64,000 nucleotides of DNA from Myxococcus fulvus (GTDB taxonomy: Bacteria > Myxococcota > Myxococcia > Myxococcales > Myxococcaceae). Where the stretch lies: the NCBI RefSeq assembly GCF_900111765.1, contig NZ_FOIB01000006.1, positions 372,001 through 436,000 of the forward strand. Reading direction: 5' to 3'. Each line of letters starts with the position of its first letter. The stretch's first letter is position 1. Shown one piece after another: positions 48,447 to 56,192 of the stretch. The notes under the pieces were generated by a model. The model was not told the DNA's origin and did not search any database. It saw nothing but the letters and a program-made list of their open reading frames with translations. Made by a program: the position numbers and the translations under genes.

Positions 48447-49871
48447 ATGGGTTGGTATTCGAGCCGAGTCTCCGAACTGCAGGACCAGATGACCCGCGCC
48501 GCCGAGGGCGCTCCGGACACGGTGAAGCGCGCCTTGGCGGAAGGCCTCAAGCGGGCGGGGCGCGCGGCGGAGGACGCATTGACGGCCCTGCTCGACGCGA
48601 GCGAGCGCGCCAGCGCCGGCAACCTGGGCACCCAGCGCAAGTGGCAGGACCGCTGCGCCACGGCCCGGGCGGAGATCAGCCGGGCCTTCGGTGACGCCGC
48701 CAAGGACCACCTGCTGACGCCGCCCCTCCAGCTCTTCTGGTACCAGACGCTCGAGCACGAGATGGCCTTCTTCGACTCGCTCGCGAAGGTCCAGACGCCC
48801 CAGCTGCACGATGACCTGCTCGTGCATCAGGACGTGCTCAACAAGATGCTCGGTGAGCTGTGGGACAAGTGGACCTTCCTCTTGTCCAAGGACGTGGCGT
48901 TCGAGAACGACCAGCGTCAGGTGGTGCAGCAGGTCGCGCAGATGGCGCAGAAGATCGTCGACGACCTGGCCCCCGGCGCCGTCAAGCGCCTCTCCGAGGG
49001 CGTCGCGCGCGCCACCTCGAAGTCGCTCGACAAGGCCCGCCAGCTCGATGACAAGCACCTGGGCGGCAAGGGCATCGACCTGGCGAAGTTCATCACCTCG
49101 CTGTTCGACATCGACATCCCCGACGGCATCGACCGGGACCTGCTCGACGCCGTGCAGAGCGGCTCGGACGTCTACCAGACGCAGAAGGGCCACTACCGCG
49201 CGCTGGTGTCGACCTACCAGGGCCTGGTGCAGGCGGAGAAGGGCAGCGTCCTGTTGCTCTTCAACGCGACGCGGGCGGAGGTGCTCACGTACTACGACAA
49301 GAACGACCTGGGCAAAGCGCGCGTCCTGCTCGACCAGGCCAAGGGCTACCTCTCCGACTGGGCCTCCCGCGTTGCCAGCTCCGCGCAGCGTGGCGAGGCC
49401 TCGGGCTTCAAGGACAAGGTCTGCGCGGCGCTCGACACCGACTGGAAGCTCACCGAGGAGCTCGACGGCAAGTTCCGCGACAAGTTCAAGGGCATCTTCA
49501 TCCAGTCGCTGGGCAGCGAGACCATCGAGCAGCTCGCGGAGTCCTATCTCTTCAGCAAGCACCTGGAGGAGGTCACCCGCAGGGGCGCGGCCAGCACGCT
49601 CAAGGCGCTGCCGGGACGTCTGCAGAGCGAGGTGGACCGGGCCGTCGACCAGGGGCTGCGGCCGCTGGAGGACCTGGCCGGCCGTGTCCCGGACGAGGTG
49701 CGTGAGCTGGCTCGGATGAAGAACCAGAAGTTCAAGGAGCACGTGCGCGCCCGGCTCAAGGACCGCATCCAGACCCTCCTGCCCATCATCATCGAGCTCG
49801 CCGAGTTCCTGGAGCCCAGCAACCTCTCCCGGGACTTCAGCCGCGATGAGCTGACGCGGAGCCTGCGCTGA
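48447..49871 (+). CDS. Large helical protein, partner of the PDZ-like protein
   Basis: A 474-aa protein, almost wholly predicted alpha-helical with coiled-coil-like heptads (VKRALAEGLKRAGRAAEDAL, VVQQVAQMAQKIVDDL, LKDRIQTLLPIIIELAEFL). It has no signal peptide, no membrane segment and few Cys. The composition recalls cytoskeletal or membrane-sculpting scaffolds, but I do not recognise a family. Encoded 9 bp after the PDZ-like gene; an inverted repeat follows. Confidence 0.7.
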   Translation: MGWYSSRVSELQDQMTRAAEGAPDTVKRALAEGLKRAGRAAEDALTALLDASERASAGNLGTQRKWQDRCATARAEISRAFGDAAKDHLLTPPLQLFWYQTLEHEMAFFDSLAKVQTPQLHDDLLVHQDVLNKMLGELWDKWTFLLSKDVAFENDQRQVVQQVAQMAQKIVDDLAPGAVKRLSEGVARATSKSLDKARQLDDKHLGGKGIDLAKFITSLFDIDIPDGIDRDLLDAVQSGSDVYQTQKGHYRALVSTYQGLVQAEKGSVLLLFNATRAEVLTYYDKNDLGKARVLLDQAKGYLSDWASRVASSAQRGEASGFKDKVCAALDTDWKLTEELDGKFRDKFKGIFIQSLGSETIEQLAESYLFSKHLEEVTRRGAASTLKALPGRLQSEVDRAVDQGLRPLEDLAGRVPDEVRELARMKNQKFKEHVRARLKDRIQTLLPIIIELAEFLEPSNLSRDFSRDELTRSLR

Positions 49872-49881
49872 GAAAAGACGA

Positions 49882-49911
49882 ACCGGGAGGCCTCGACAGG
49901 AGCCTCCCGGT
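49882..49911 (-). terminator. Terminator between helical-protein gene and M36 gene
   Basis: ACCGGGAGGC and GCCTCCCGGT form a perfect 10-bp stem with a 10-nt loop. On the minus strand it is followed by TCGTCTTTTCTC, so it should end the M36 transcript; it may also work on the plus strand. Confidence 0.65.
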
Positions 49912-49968
49912 CCGGTGTGTCACTCAGGACGGTGGCGGAGCATGTGCCCCACTACCCGTCATGTCGAC

Positions 49969-52032
49969 TCAGAGGGCCGCGCAGGTGGAGGGCACCTGGA
50001 AGCCGTTGGTCGGCGTGGTGCTGGCCGAACCGCCGGAGACGGCGTTGCTGCCCAGACCGAAGGCGGCGAAGGCCGTCCACAGGCGGCACACGTCCTCGCC
50101 GTTGTGCAGGGTGGTGGCGGCGCTGATGATGCCGTCACGCACCTGGGTGAACGTCGGGCTGCAGGGCGTGCGCTTCAGGCCCTCGGTGAAGTACAGCATC
50201 ATGCGCTGGTTACCCGCGTTGCCCTGGGCGTTGTAGAGGTTCGCGTCGAAGCCCCACTGGTTGACGAGCGCCCAGTATGCCTCCCACATGCCCTGGGTGA
50301 ACACGGAGCCCACGCCGTGCGGCACGGCCATGCCGTTGATGCTCGCGTACGTCCACGTGTTGCGCGTGGAGTCGAGCGTGTACGGCTGGGTGCGGATGCC
50401 GTTGCCAGTGGTCGCCTGGTTCAGCGCGTACGTGCCCACGCCGCGAATCTTGTTCGCCGTGTCACCCGTGCGCGCCGTGTAGAAGAGCGAGAGGAAGTCG
50501 CTGATGCCCTCGCCCGGCTGCTGACGGTTGGTGAGGCAGGAGACGTTGCTCGGACCGCCGACGAGGCGGTTCGAGATGCCATGGCCGTACTCGTGCACGA
50601 TGATGCCGCTGTCGAGGTCGCCGTCCTTGTCCGGGTTGGGCGCCGTCCAGATGTACATCTGCATGCGCGGGGGCGAGCCGTCCGCGGGCGTGGAGAAGTT
50701 GGCGTTGTTGGTGCCGCTGCCGTCCTGCGCCTCGGCCCGCACGTAGTCGTTGCCCGCGCCGCCGCGGCCGTAGTTGTTCTGCTGGAAGTTGCCGGCCACT
50801 TCGTTGAAGCCGTACTGGTACTGCACGTCGTGGATGATGTTGTTCCAGTAGAACAGGTTGGTGACGGCCGCCGGGATGTACGTGGAGGGCGCGCCGGCCA
50901 GGTTGATGGTGAACACGCAGTTGATGGCCGCGCCGCAGTCCGGCTGGGAGGCGGGCGCCGCGTTGTTGGCGTCGCGGTCCTCGTAGGCGTGGACGTTGTT
51001 GCCGCGCGGGATGGTGTACTCCGCGCCGGCGACGCCGTTGGTGTCATGCCAGCCGTAGGGCGAGGCGAGCGCGTTGGCGGGGTTGGTCACCGTGACGCGG
51101 CCATCCGCGAGCGGCAGCGGCGTGGTGTGGTTGGGGCTCTCCACGGGCACGGGGTAGACCTTGTAGGAGTCCGCGGCCACCCAGTCGAAGCGCGTGAGCA
51201 CCTCGCCCGTGTTGGCGTCCACCGTCACGTCGTAGTCGTGCTGCGAGTCCAGCGTGTACACCTGGAAGTGCCACACCAGGCGCGCCTCGCCGCGGCGCAT
51301 GGGGAGGATGGCCAGCTGCGCGTGGATGGGCTCGCGCGACAGGCCGTCCACCTCCACGCTCGTGCGGCGCTGCGTGCCCGCCTCGGCCTTCAGCGCGCGG
51401 GGCTGGGCCGCCAGCTCCACGCCCAGGTGCCGGGCGAGACCCGCGACGGCCTGACCCGCGTTGATGCGCGGCTCGGTGCCGGCGAGCGCCTTCTCGATGG
51501 AGGGCAGGAAGTCGCTGTGCACGCCCAGCACGCTGCCGTCCTTGGCGACGTTGACCTGCAGCTGCGCGTTGTAGACGGGCAGGCCCTTGAAGGTCTGGCG
51601 CAGATACAGGTGCGTGGCCCCGCTGACCTCGGAATAGACGCGGTCCGTAACTTCGAACGTGGACACGTCACTGAGGCTCAGCCCGAGCGCCTCGTGGTGC
51701 TTCTGGACGAAGTCCACCGCGATGGACATCGGGTCGCCGCTGCTGGGGCCCGTCAGCGCGCCCACCGGGTTGACCAGCGAGCGCACCAGACCCGTCGACT
51801 CGTCCGTCTCGACCATCAGGTCGGGGACGCTGCGGCGCAGGGACTCGACGTGGGCCTTCTGGGCCGACGAGAAGCCGAAGCGCGCCTGCGCGTTGTAGCT
51901 GGTGCGCGCGTCGAAGTGACGCTCGCCACCATGGGCATGCTCCGGCGCCACTGCGAACGCCGTGGACCCGGAGAGGGTCGCCGTGAAGACCACCGCCTGG
52001 AACAGCCGCCTTCGGTATGCACCTACGGACAT
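49969..52032 (-). CDS. Secreted M36 (fungalysin-like) metalloprotease
   Basis: A 687-aa secreted protease; ATG 52032 has AGGAG 7 nt upstream. The signal peptide (VVFTATLSGSTAFA) is followed by an FTP-like propeptide (about 75-140: FTP/PepSY features with HLYLRQTFKGLPVYNAQLQVNV in outline) that keeps it inactive until cleaved. The zinc motif HEYGHGISNRL lies near residue 478 and the third ligand Glu in GEGISDFLSLFY. Family hallmarks NNIIHDVQYQYGFNE and GNFQQNNYGRGG are kept. Likely a predatory or nutritional protease. A long AT-rich stretch upstream may be its promoter. Confidence 0.93.
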   Translation of the reverse strand: MSVGAYRRRLFQAVVFTATLSGSTAFAVAPEHAHGGERHFDARTSYNAQARFGFSSAQKAHVESLRRSVPDLMVETDESTGLVRSLVNPVGALTGPSSGDPMSIAVDFVQKHHEALGLSLSDVSTFEVTDRVYSEVSGATHLYLRQTFKGLPVYNAQLQVNVAKDGSVLGVHSDFLPSIEKALAGTEPRINAGQAVAGLARHLGVELAAQPRALKAEAGTQRRTSVEVDGLSREPIHAQLAILPMRRGEARLVWHFQVYTLDSQHDYDVTVDANTGEVLTRFDWVAADSYKVYPVPVESPNHTTPLPLADGRVTVTNPANALASPYGWHDTNGVAGAEYTIPRGNNVHAYEDRDANNAAPASQPDCGAAINCVFTINLAGAPSTYIPAAVTNLFYWNNIIHDVQYQYGFNEVAGNFQQNNYGRGGAGNDYVRAEAQDGSGTNNANFSTPADGSPPRMQMYIWTAPNPDKDGDLDSGIIVHEYGHGISNRLVGGPSNVSCLTNRQQPGEGISDFLSLFYTARTGDTANKIRGVGTYALNQATTGNGIRTQPYTLDSTRNTWTYASINGMAVPHGVGSVFTQGMWEAYWALVNQWGFDANLYNAQGNAGNQRMMLYFTEGLKRTPCSPTFTQVRDGIISAATTLHNGEDVCRLWTAFAAFGLGSNAVSGGSASTTPTNGFQVPSTCAAL

Positions 52033-52321
52033 GTCGTGCTCCTGCGCTGCGGGTGAAGTCGCCCCGTGCGGGGCGGGACTGGCAGTATGAGGAAACACGC
52101 ATTTCTAGTTTAATGCAAATCAACGGAAATACGTGAAAAATACGATTAAATTGTAGATGTGGTAGTGGCGCCGCCGCGGGTCCTGGGCGGAACGCGGCGC
52201 GGAGGGAGCTTGGTGGGTGGGGATGGGGAGGTGTTGGTGGCGCGCGTCGGGGTGGCAACTTCTCCAGCAATTTGGCGCTGTTCAGGCGGCGCTGGAGGGG
52301 AGGGCGGTGTCGCCAACGTCC
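52033..52321. other. Upstream region of M36 gene and tRNA, with AT-rich island
   Basis: No protein-coding gene is seen. 52085-52158 is strikingly AT-rich for this genome and contains two AAATACG direct repeats (near 52127 and 52138), fitting a promoter with an UP-element for the M36 gene. 52160-52321 is GC-rich and without recognisable features. Confidence 0.5.
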
Positions 52322-52350
52322 TTGACGCTCCCGGGGGGCTGCGGTACACC
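52322..52350 (+). promoter_or_regulatory. Promoter of tRNA-Gly(CCC)
   Basis: TTGACG (52322-52327) and TACACC (52345-52350) are spaced 17 bp apart, ending 13 bp before the tRNA 5' end. The -35 fits well, the -10 is weak. Confidence 0.5.
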
Positions 52351-52363
52351 GGCCGGGTCGCTC

Positions 52364-52436
52364 GCGGTGGTAGCTCAGTTGGTAGAGCACGAGCTTCCCA
52401 AGCTCGGGGTCGAGGGTTCGAATCCCTTCCGCCGCT
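52364..52436 (+). tRNA. tRNA-Gly(CCC)
   Basis: A complete 73-nt cloverleaf. The acceptor stem GCGGTGG/CCGCCGC has one G-T pair; D-arm GCTC...GAGC; anticodon arm CGAGC-TTCCCAA-GCTCG with anticodon CCC reading GGG; T-arm GAGGG-TTCGAAT-CCCTT; discriminator T73 as expected for bacterial glycine tRNAs. The 3' CCA is not encoded. Confidence 0.96.
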
Positions 52437-52439
52437 CTT

Positions 52440-52489
52440 GAAGGCCGGTAGTCCTCGAGGAAACTCGGGACTGCCGGCCTTCTTGTTTT
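52440..52489 (+). terminator. Terminator of tRNA-Gly
   Basis: A stem of about 19 bp (GAAGGCCGGTAGTCC / GGACTGCCGGCCTTC plus CGAG/CTCG around a GAAA loop, one bulged T) is followed by TTGTTTT. A very strong intrinsic terminator. Confidence 0.85.
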
Positions 52490-52527
52490 CGGGCCTCGCG
52501 GCGGCTGGCGCGCAGCCGGGGACCCTG

Positions 52528-52565
52528 GAGCACGAGCTTCCCAAGCTCGGGGGCGAGGGTTCGAA
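52528..52565 (+). repeat. Partial second copy of tRNA-Gly(CCC)
   Basis: These 38 nt repeat positions 52385-52422 of the tRNA with a single mismatch (T to G at 52552). They cover the 3' D-stem, whole anticodon arm and T-loop start, but not the acceptor stem, so they cannot form a functional tRNA. The copy lies 143 bp downstream of the original and could be an attachment-site remnant. Confidence 0.85.
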
Positions 52566-52725
52566 GCTCGTTCAGGGGGCTGCTCACCTTCACGATTCCG
52601 GGTCTGCGCTCCCGCAACGTCATGCAGGTGAACGTGGCGAGTCCGCCCTCCTTGTTCGGTCCAAGAACGCTGCGAGCATTCGCACGCATTTCCCATGCGG
52701 TGTGAGCTGAGGAAGGAGCGTTCCG

Positions 52726-53025
52726 ATGAAGGCGGCTTGGGGTGTCGTGGTGGCCCTGTCGTTGGGGCTCGTGGTGGGGTGTGGTGTCGGTACGGATGCA
52801 ACGGAAGATCGCCCGGTGGCGGATGACGCGCTTGCCACGTCGGAGTCCGCGCTCGCCGTCTGTGGCGACGGCATCTGCGAGCCCATCGAACGGCTGCGGT
52901 GCCCGGCGGATTGCCGCGGCGAGTACTGCGGAAATGGGGCGTGCTGTCCGGGGGAGACGGCGCAGAGCTGCCCTGGGGATTGCACCCAGGGAGACCCGGG
53001 CCAGTTCTGCTACCGGGGCTTCTGA
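52726..53025 (+). CDS. Small Cys-rich lipoprotein
   Basis: A 99-aa lipoprotein (ATG 52726 after GGAAGGAG; lipobox GLVVGCG). Mature part: a 30-residue acidic linker, then two copies of CGxGxCxPxExxxxCPxDC (CGDGICEPIERLRCPADC, then CGNGACCPGETAQSCPGDC). This motif is common in myxobacterial secreted proteins and probably forms small disulfide-bonded knots. Function unknown. It lies in a cluster of three small Cys-rich lipoproteins. Confidence 0.8.
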   Translation: MKAAWGVVVALSLGLVVGCGVGTDATEDRPVADDALATSESALAVCGDGICEPIERLRCPADCRGEYCGNGACCPGETAQSCPGDCTQGDPGQFCYRGF

Positions 53026-53052
53026 GTCAGCCCGTGCCACGCGTCACGGGCG

Positions 53053-53081
53053 CGCGAGCGATGCACGTTCCATCGCTCGCG
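53053..53081. terminator. Hairpin between convergent small lipoprotein genes
   Basis: CGCGAGCGATG and CATCGCTCGCG form a perfect 11-bp stem with a 7-nt loop between the stops at 53025 and 53108. No T-tract. Confidence 0.6.
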
Positions 53082-53107
53082 TACCGTGTCGTCGATGGGC
53101 CGGGTGG

Positions 53108-53383
53108 CTACATCGCGATGCAGCCGTAGACCTTCTCGTAGTGCGTCGTCTGGGTGCCGGTCAGCACCCGCTCGGGCACGGTGCAGCCGCACTGGAGCTC
53201 GCCGACCTTGGTGAGCTTCGCGGCCTCCGCGTAGTAGGTGATGACGTAGTCGCGTCCCGTGATGTCACGACACGGAATGGCCTGGGCCTCCGTCTCGGCT
53301 TCGACGGTGACATCGCCGTCGACTCCGCCGCAGCCCGCCATCAGTCCCACCGCCAGCAGTCCCGCCATGATTCCCGCGCGCAT
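53108..53383 (-). CDS. Small lipoprotein, DUF6289-like
   Basis: A 91-aa lipoprotein (lipobox GLMAGCGG). The mature part includes YVITYYAEAAKLTKVGELQCGC and a C-terminal YEKVYGCIAM. The pattern TYYSDAxxTxxVGxxxxxC of small DUF6289-type secreted proteins of myxobacteria and actinobacteria fits, but I cannot verify it. Function unknown. It is followed downstream by the convergent Cys-rich lipoprotein and has a similar small gene just upstream. Confidence 0.65.
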   Translation of the reverse strand: MRAGIMAGLLAVGLMAGCGGVDGDVTVEAETEAQAIPCRDITGRDYVITYYAEAAKLTKVGELQCGCTVPERVLTGTQTTHYEKVYGCIAM

Positions 53384-53412
53384 GTGTCTCTCCGTTCGGG
53401 GTGTGGTGGGGG

Positions 53413-53757
53413 TTACATCGTGCAGGTGTAACGGACGAGGCAGCCGCCCGAGTACACCGGAGTAATCGTGCCGAACTCACAGAAGCCGGGGCCCGGGTAG
53501 ACGATCTGGGGACAGTTGGCCTTGGCGGCGCGGGGAACACACTCGAAGCCGATGAGGCACGTGCCCGAGTAGATGGGGTAGAGGTCGCCGTCCTCGCACA
53601 GCGGAGGCATCACTTCCGGGCAGATGGGAGGCGGCACGCGGCCACCCGCCATGCTGGTGACAGTCTCTTCCGAGGTCTCCGCGACGGGGGCTTCCGGACC
53701 GCAACCAACCAGCGCCAACAGGCCGCACATCGCGGCGAGACGTCCAAGGGTGTTCAT
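53413..53757 (-). CDS. Small lipoprotein with two Cys repeats
   Basis: A 114-aa lipoprotein (lipobox LLALVGCGP). The mature part holds two homologous repeats of about 40 residues: PPLCEDGDLYPIYSGTCLIGFECV and GPGFCEFGTITPVYSGGCLVRYTCT in outline, each with three Cys and the core YSGxCLxxxxC. An internal duplication is clear. Function unknown. It is 29 bp upstream of the DUF6289-like gene and probably co-transcribed with it. Confidence 0.75.
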   Translation of the reverse strand: MNTLGRLAAMCGLLALVGCGPEAPVAETSEETVTSMAGGRVPPPICPEVMPPLCEDGDLYPIYSGTCLIGFECVPRAAKANCPQIVYPGPGFCEFGTITPVYSGGCLVRYTCTM

Positions 53758-53770
53758 CCAGGTTCTCCGT

Positions 53771-53798
53771 GTCAGACCCGCCAGAGCGGCGGGCTGAC
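53771..53798 (-). terminator. Weak terminator after TPR protein gene
   Basis: CCCGCC (53777-53782) and GGCGGG (53788-53793) with outer GTCA/TGAC arms form an interrupted hairpin downstream of the minus-strand TPR gene (stop 53928). The 170-bp gap has no gene. Confidence 0.3.
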
Positions 53799-53927
53799 GG
53801 AGCCTCTACCAGCCTCGTCTGACATCAGCAAAACCCAGCACTCCGGGTATGGATGTCGCAAGCTCACGGACGCCGAGAACAGCTTTGTCTCGTGCGACTG
53901 CAATGACACGCTGTTGGGTGACTGACG

Positions 53928-54722
53928 TTACAGACAGTCACCGCTCAGCGGACCGATGCGCAGCGGCCCGGTGCTCCAGCCGTACTCCGCGGGCTGCGGC
54001 CCTTCACCCGGCACGAGCTGCACCTCGAAGTAGAAGCGCTGACCCTGGTCGAAGGGGTACTTGCCGGCCTCCAGCTTCCAGGGGCGCGCAGGCTCCTTCC
54101 CCGCCGTGATCTCCACGCCGCTTCCCAAGGGGCGCCACCGGCCCGCGGGCTGCTCCGTCATGTCCTGGAGCGTCTCCACGACGCGCTTGTCCGCCGCGAG
54201 GGTGATGTTCTTCGGCAGCTGCCCCGGCCGGAGGAACCACCAGTCGGACGTGGTGCCCAGCACCTTCTCCCGGATGCCCTTCTCCTCCACCAGCACCGAG
54301 ACGGCCTGACGCCACTTCTTGTACTCGTCACGCGCCTTGAGGGCCTTGAGTCCCTGGGTGTCCTCGTCGATCTTCGGCAGGATGGCCTTGGCGTCCAGCT
54401 CCACGGCCTTCGACAGGTCGGCCAGCGCCAGGTAGATCCAATTGCTCTCGTAGGCGCAGTAGTCGAAGTCGTCGGCGTCCTCCTTGCCCTGGTTGAGCAG
54501 GGTGGTCGTCCTCGCCCGGTTGAGCCGTGCATAGACGTTGGACGGGTCCTGCTTCAGCGCCTTCTCGAAGAGCGCGTGGGCCTTCTTGTAGTCCCCTTTG
54601 CCATACGCCGCGAAGCCCTGGGCGTTGGCCTCCGGGGCCTTGGCGAGCACGGGCTGGCTGATGCCCAGACAGAGCATCAGGAGCAGCGAACCTCGGGTGG
54701 GCTTGGACAGGGAAGTGGGCAT
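53928..54722 (-). CDS. Exported TPR-domain protein
   Basis: A 264-aa protein with a signal peptide (LLLMLCLGISQPVLA). Residues about 30-75 are a TPR (AQGFAAYGKGDYKKAHALFEKALKQDPSN, then VYARLNRARTTTLLNQG split), with a second degenerate repeat. The rest is beta-rich with a Trp-rich segment (DWWFLRPGQLPKN) and a C-terminal YGWSTGPLRIGPLSGDCL. Periplasmic adaptor of unknown function. It is transcribed away from the LysR gene. Confidence 0.7.
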   Translation of the reverse strand: MPTSLSKPTRGSLLLMLCLGISQPVLAKAPEANAQGFAAYGKGDYKKAHALFEKALKQDPSNVYARLNRARTTTLLNQGKEDADDFDYCAYESNWIYLALADLSKAVELDAKAILPKIDEDTQGLKALKARDEYKKWRQAVSVLVEEKGIREKVLGTTSDWWFLRPGQLPKNITLAADKRVVETLQDMTEQPAGRWRPLGSGVEITAGKEPARPWKLEAGKYPFDQGQRFYFEVQLVPGEGPQPAEYGWSTGPLRIGPLSGDCL

Positions 54723-54790
54723 CACGCCCAGGCCTTCTAGCACAGCCCGTGTGGGCTGGGATGCGCCGCCGCGAGGCATGTGGGGGGCGC

Positions 54791-55726
54791 TCAGCCCACG
54801 CGTGACAAAGCTTCCTTCCGTGAGCGTGTCCGTGGCGAGGGCTGCCCTCGGGTGGAGAACCTCTCTGCGAGCAGCTCGATGAAGCGTGCCAGCGGCGCGG
54901 AGCGCTGACGGGACGCACGGGTGACGGCGCTCCAGCGGCGTCGGATTCCCCGAGGGGTGAGTCGGACGGTCCTCAATCCCTGGCGCTGCTGCGGCAGCAT
55001 CCACTCGGGCAGCGCCGTGACGCCGATGCCTCCGCGCACCAGTTCAATCAGCGCCTCGGTGAGGGGCACGGGGGAGACACGTTGCGGCTCGAGTCCCGCG
55101 GGCCACAGCACCCGCGTGAAGACATCGAGCTGTTCCCGGGGCGCGGCGTAGGTGAGCAGGTGTTCGCGCACCAGGTCCTGCGCCGTGACGTGTCCACGCC
55201 GCGCGAAGGCGTGTGTCTCGGGGACCACCAGCATGAGCTCGTCCTCGAAGAGGGGCGTCCGTGCGAGCCGTGCCTGCTTCGGGACGTCGGGCGTCAGGGC
55301 GAGGTCCAGCTGTCCATCCATCAGCGCCCCGAGCGGCTGCCGCGTGGCCTCCAGGACGATTCTCAGCTCGACGCGAGGGTGCTCGGCCTGCCACTGCCCG
55401 AGGATGGGCGGCAGCCAGCCATACACGGTGTAGCAGCCCGTGCTGAGCCTCAAGAGGTCGTCCTGGGGATGTGCGCGGCACACGGCCTCCGCCTGGGCGA
55501 CTTCACTCAGGACCCGTCGCGCGGACAGGAGCAGCTTCTCCCCCGCGCCGGTCAGCAGCAGACGTCGCTGGCGACGCTGGAAGAGCTGCACGCCCAGGCG
55601 CTCCTCGGCATCCCGGAGCTGGTGGCTCAGCGCCGAGGACGTGAGGTGGAGCTGCCGGCTCGCGGCGGCCAGACTTCCCGTGTCGGCGACCGCGGCAACC
55701 AACTTGAAGTGACGAAGCTCGAGCAT
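54791..55726 (-). CDS. LysR-family regulator, MetR-like
   Basis: A 311-aa LTTR from ATG 55726. The N-terminus LELRHFKLVAAVADTGSLAAASRQLH and TSSALSHQLRDAEERLGVQLFQRR most resembles E. coli MetR, the homocysteine-responsive activator of methionine genes, more than typical LysR proteins. The effector domain (about 90-290) is complete. The Arg-rich C-terminal tail is an addition. It is divergent from the cupin-MBL pair, its likely target. Homology to MetR does not prove a role in methionine metabolism. Confidence 0.88.
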   Translation of the reverse strand: MLELRHFKLVAAVADTGSLAAASRQLHLTSSALSHQLRDAEERLGVQLFQRRQRRLLLTGAGEKLLLSARRVLSEVAQAEAVCRAHPQDDLLRLSTGCYTVYGWLPPILGQWQAEHPRVELRIVLEATRQPLGALMDGQLDLALTPDVPKQARLARTPLFEDELMLVVPETHAFARRGHVTAQDLVREHLLTYAAPREQLDVFTRVLWPAGLEPQRVSPVPLTEALIELVRGGIGVTALPEWMLPQQRQGLRTVRLTPRGIRRRWSAVTRASRQRSAPLARFIELLAERFSTRGQPSPRTRSRKEALSRVG

Positions 55727-55838
55727 GGCCCGGGCAGCTTCACATGAATCCCGTTCAGCATCTTGGCGAAATCGTTTCGCTGCGCTCAGCGCGCGGTGCT
55801 CCTTAACGTGGGTGCACCACAGCCAGAGGAGCGGATGG

Positions 55839-56192
55839 ATGCCGCGAACAGACAGCTTCCCGAGAGTGCAGGGCCCCTTCGTCCCCGTGAGGATCGACGA
55901 CGTCGAACCCGTCATCGTGGGGCCCGGCTGTCTGCGGAGGGACCTGCCGAGCACCCGTGACGTGAGGGTCTGGGTGGTGGACATGGCCCCGGGGAGTCAG
56001 TGGCCCTTCGTGGACGTCCATGACACGGGGGAGGAGGTTTTCGTGCTGAGCGGTGAGCTCATCGAGGGAGAGCAGCGCCTGGGCCCGGGCTCGTACCTGT
56101 TCTTCCCACCGGCGAGTCGTCATCAGCCGAGGACGGAGACGGGCGTGCGTCTCTTCGGCATCAACCCCGTGGCTGACTCGGAGACGCGATGA
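55839..56192 (+). CDS. Cupin-domain protein
   Basis: A 117-aa single-cupin protein from ATG 55839 (GAGGAG upstream). The cupin core is visible: PGSQWPFVDVHDTGEEVFVLSGEL in outline, with a His and Glu as metal ligands, then GSYLFFPPASRHQPRTETG with the second His box. It may be a metal-dependent enzyme or a sensor. Its stop overlaps the start of the MBL gene (ATGA), so the two are made together. Confidence 0.85.
   Translation: MPRTDSFPRVQGPFVPVRIDDVEPVIVGPGCLRRDLPSTRDVRVWVVDMAPGSQWPFVDVHDTGEEVFVLSGELIEGEQRLGPGSYLFFPPASRHQPRTETGVRLFGINPVADSETR

Noticed and set aside
52375-53040. Minus-strand frames across tRNA-Gly and its partial copy
   Set aside because: The repeated PRAWEAR/LGKLV-type peptides come from translating tRNA sequence; not real proteins.
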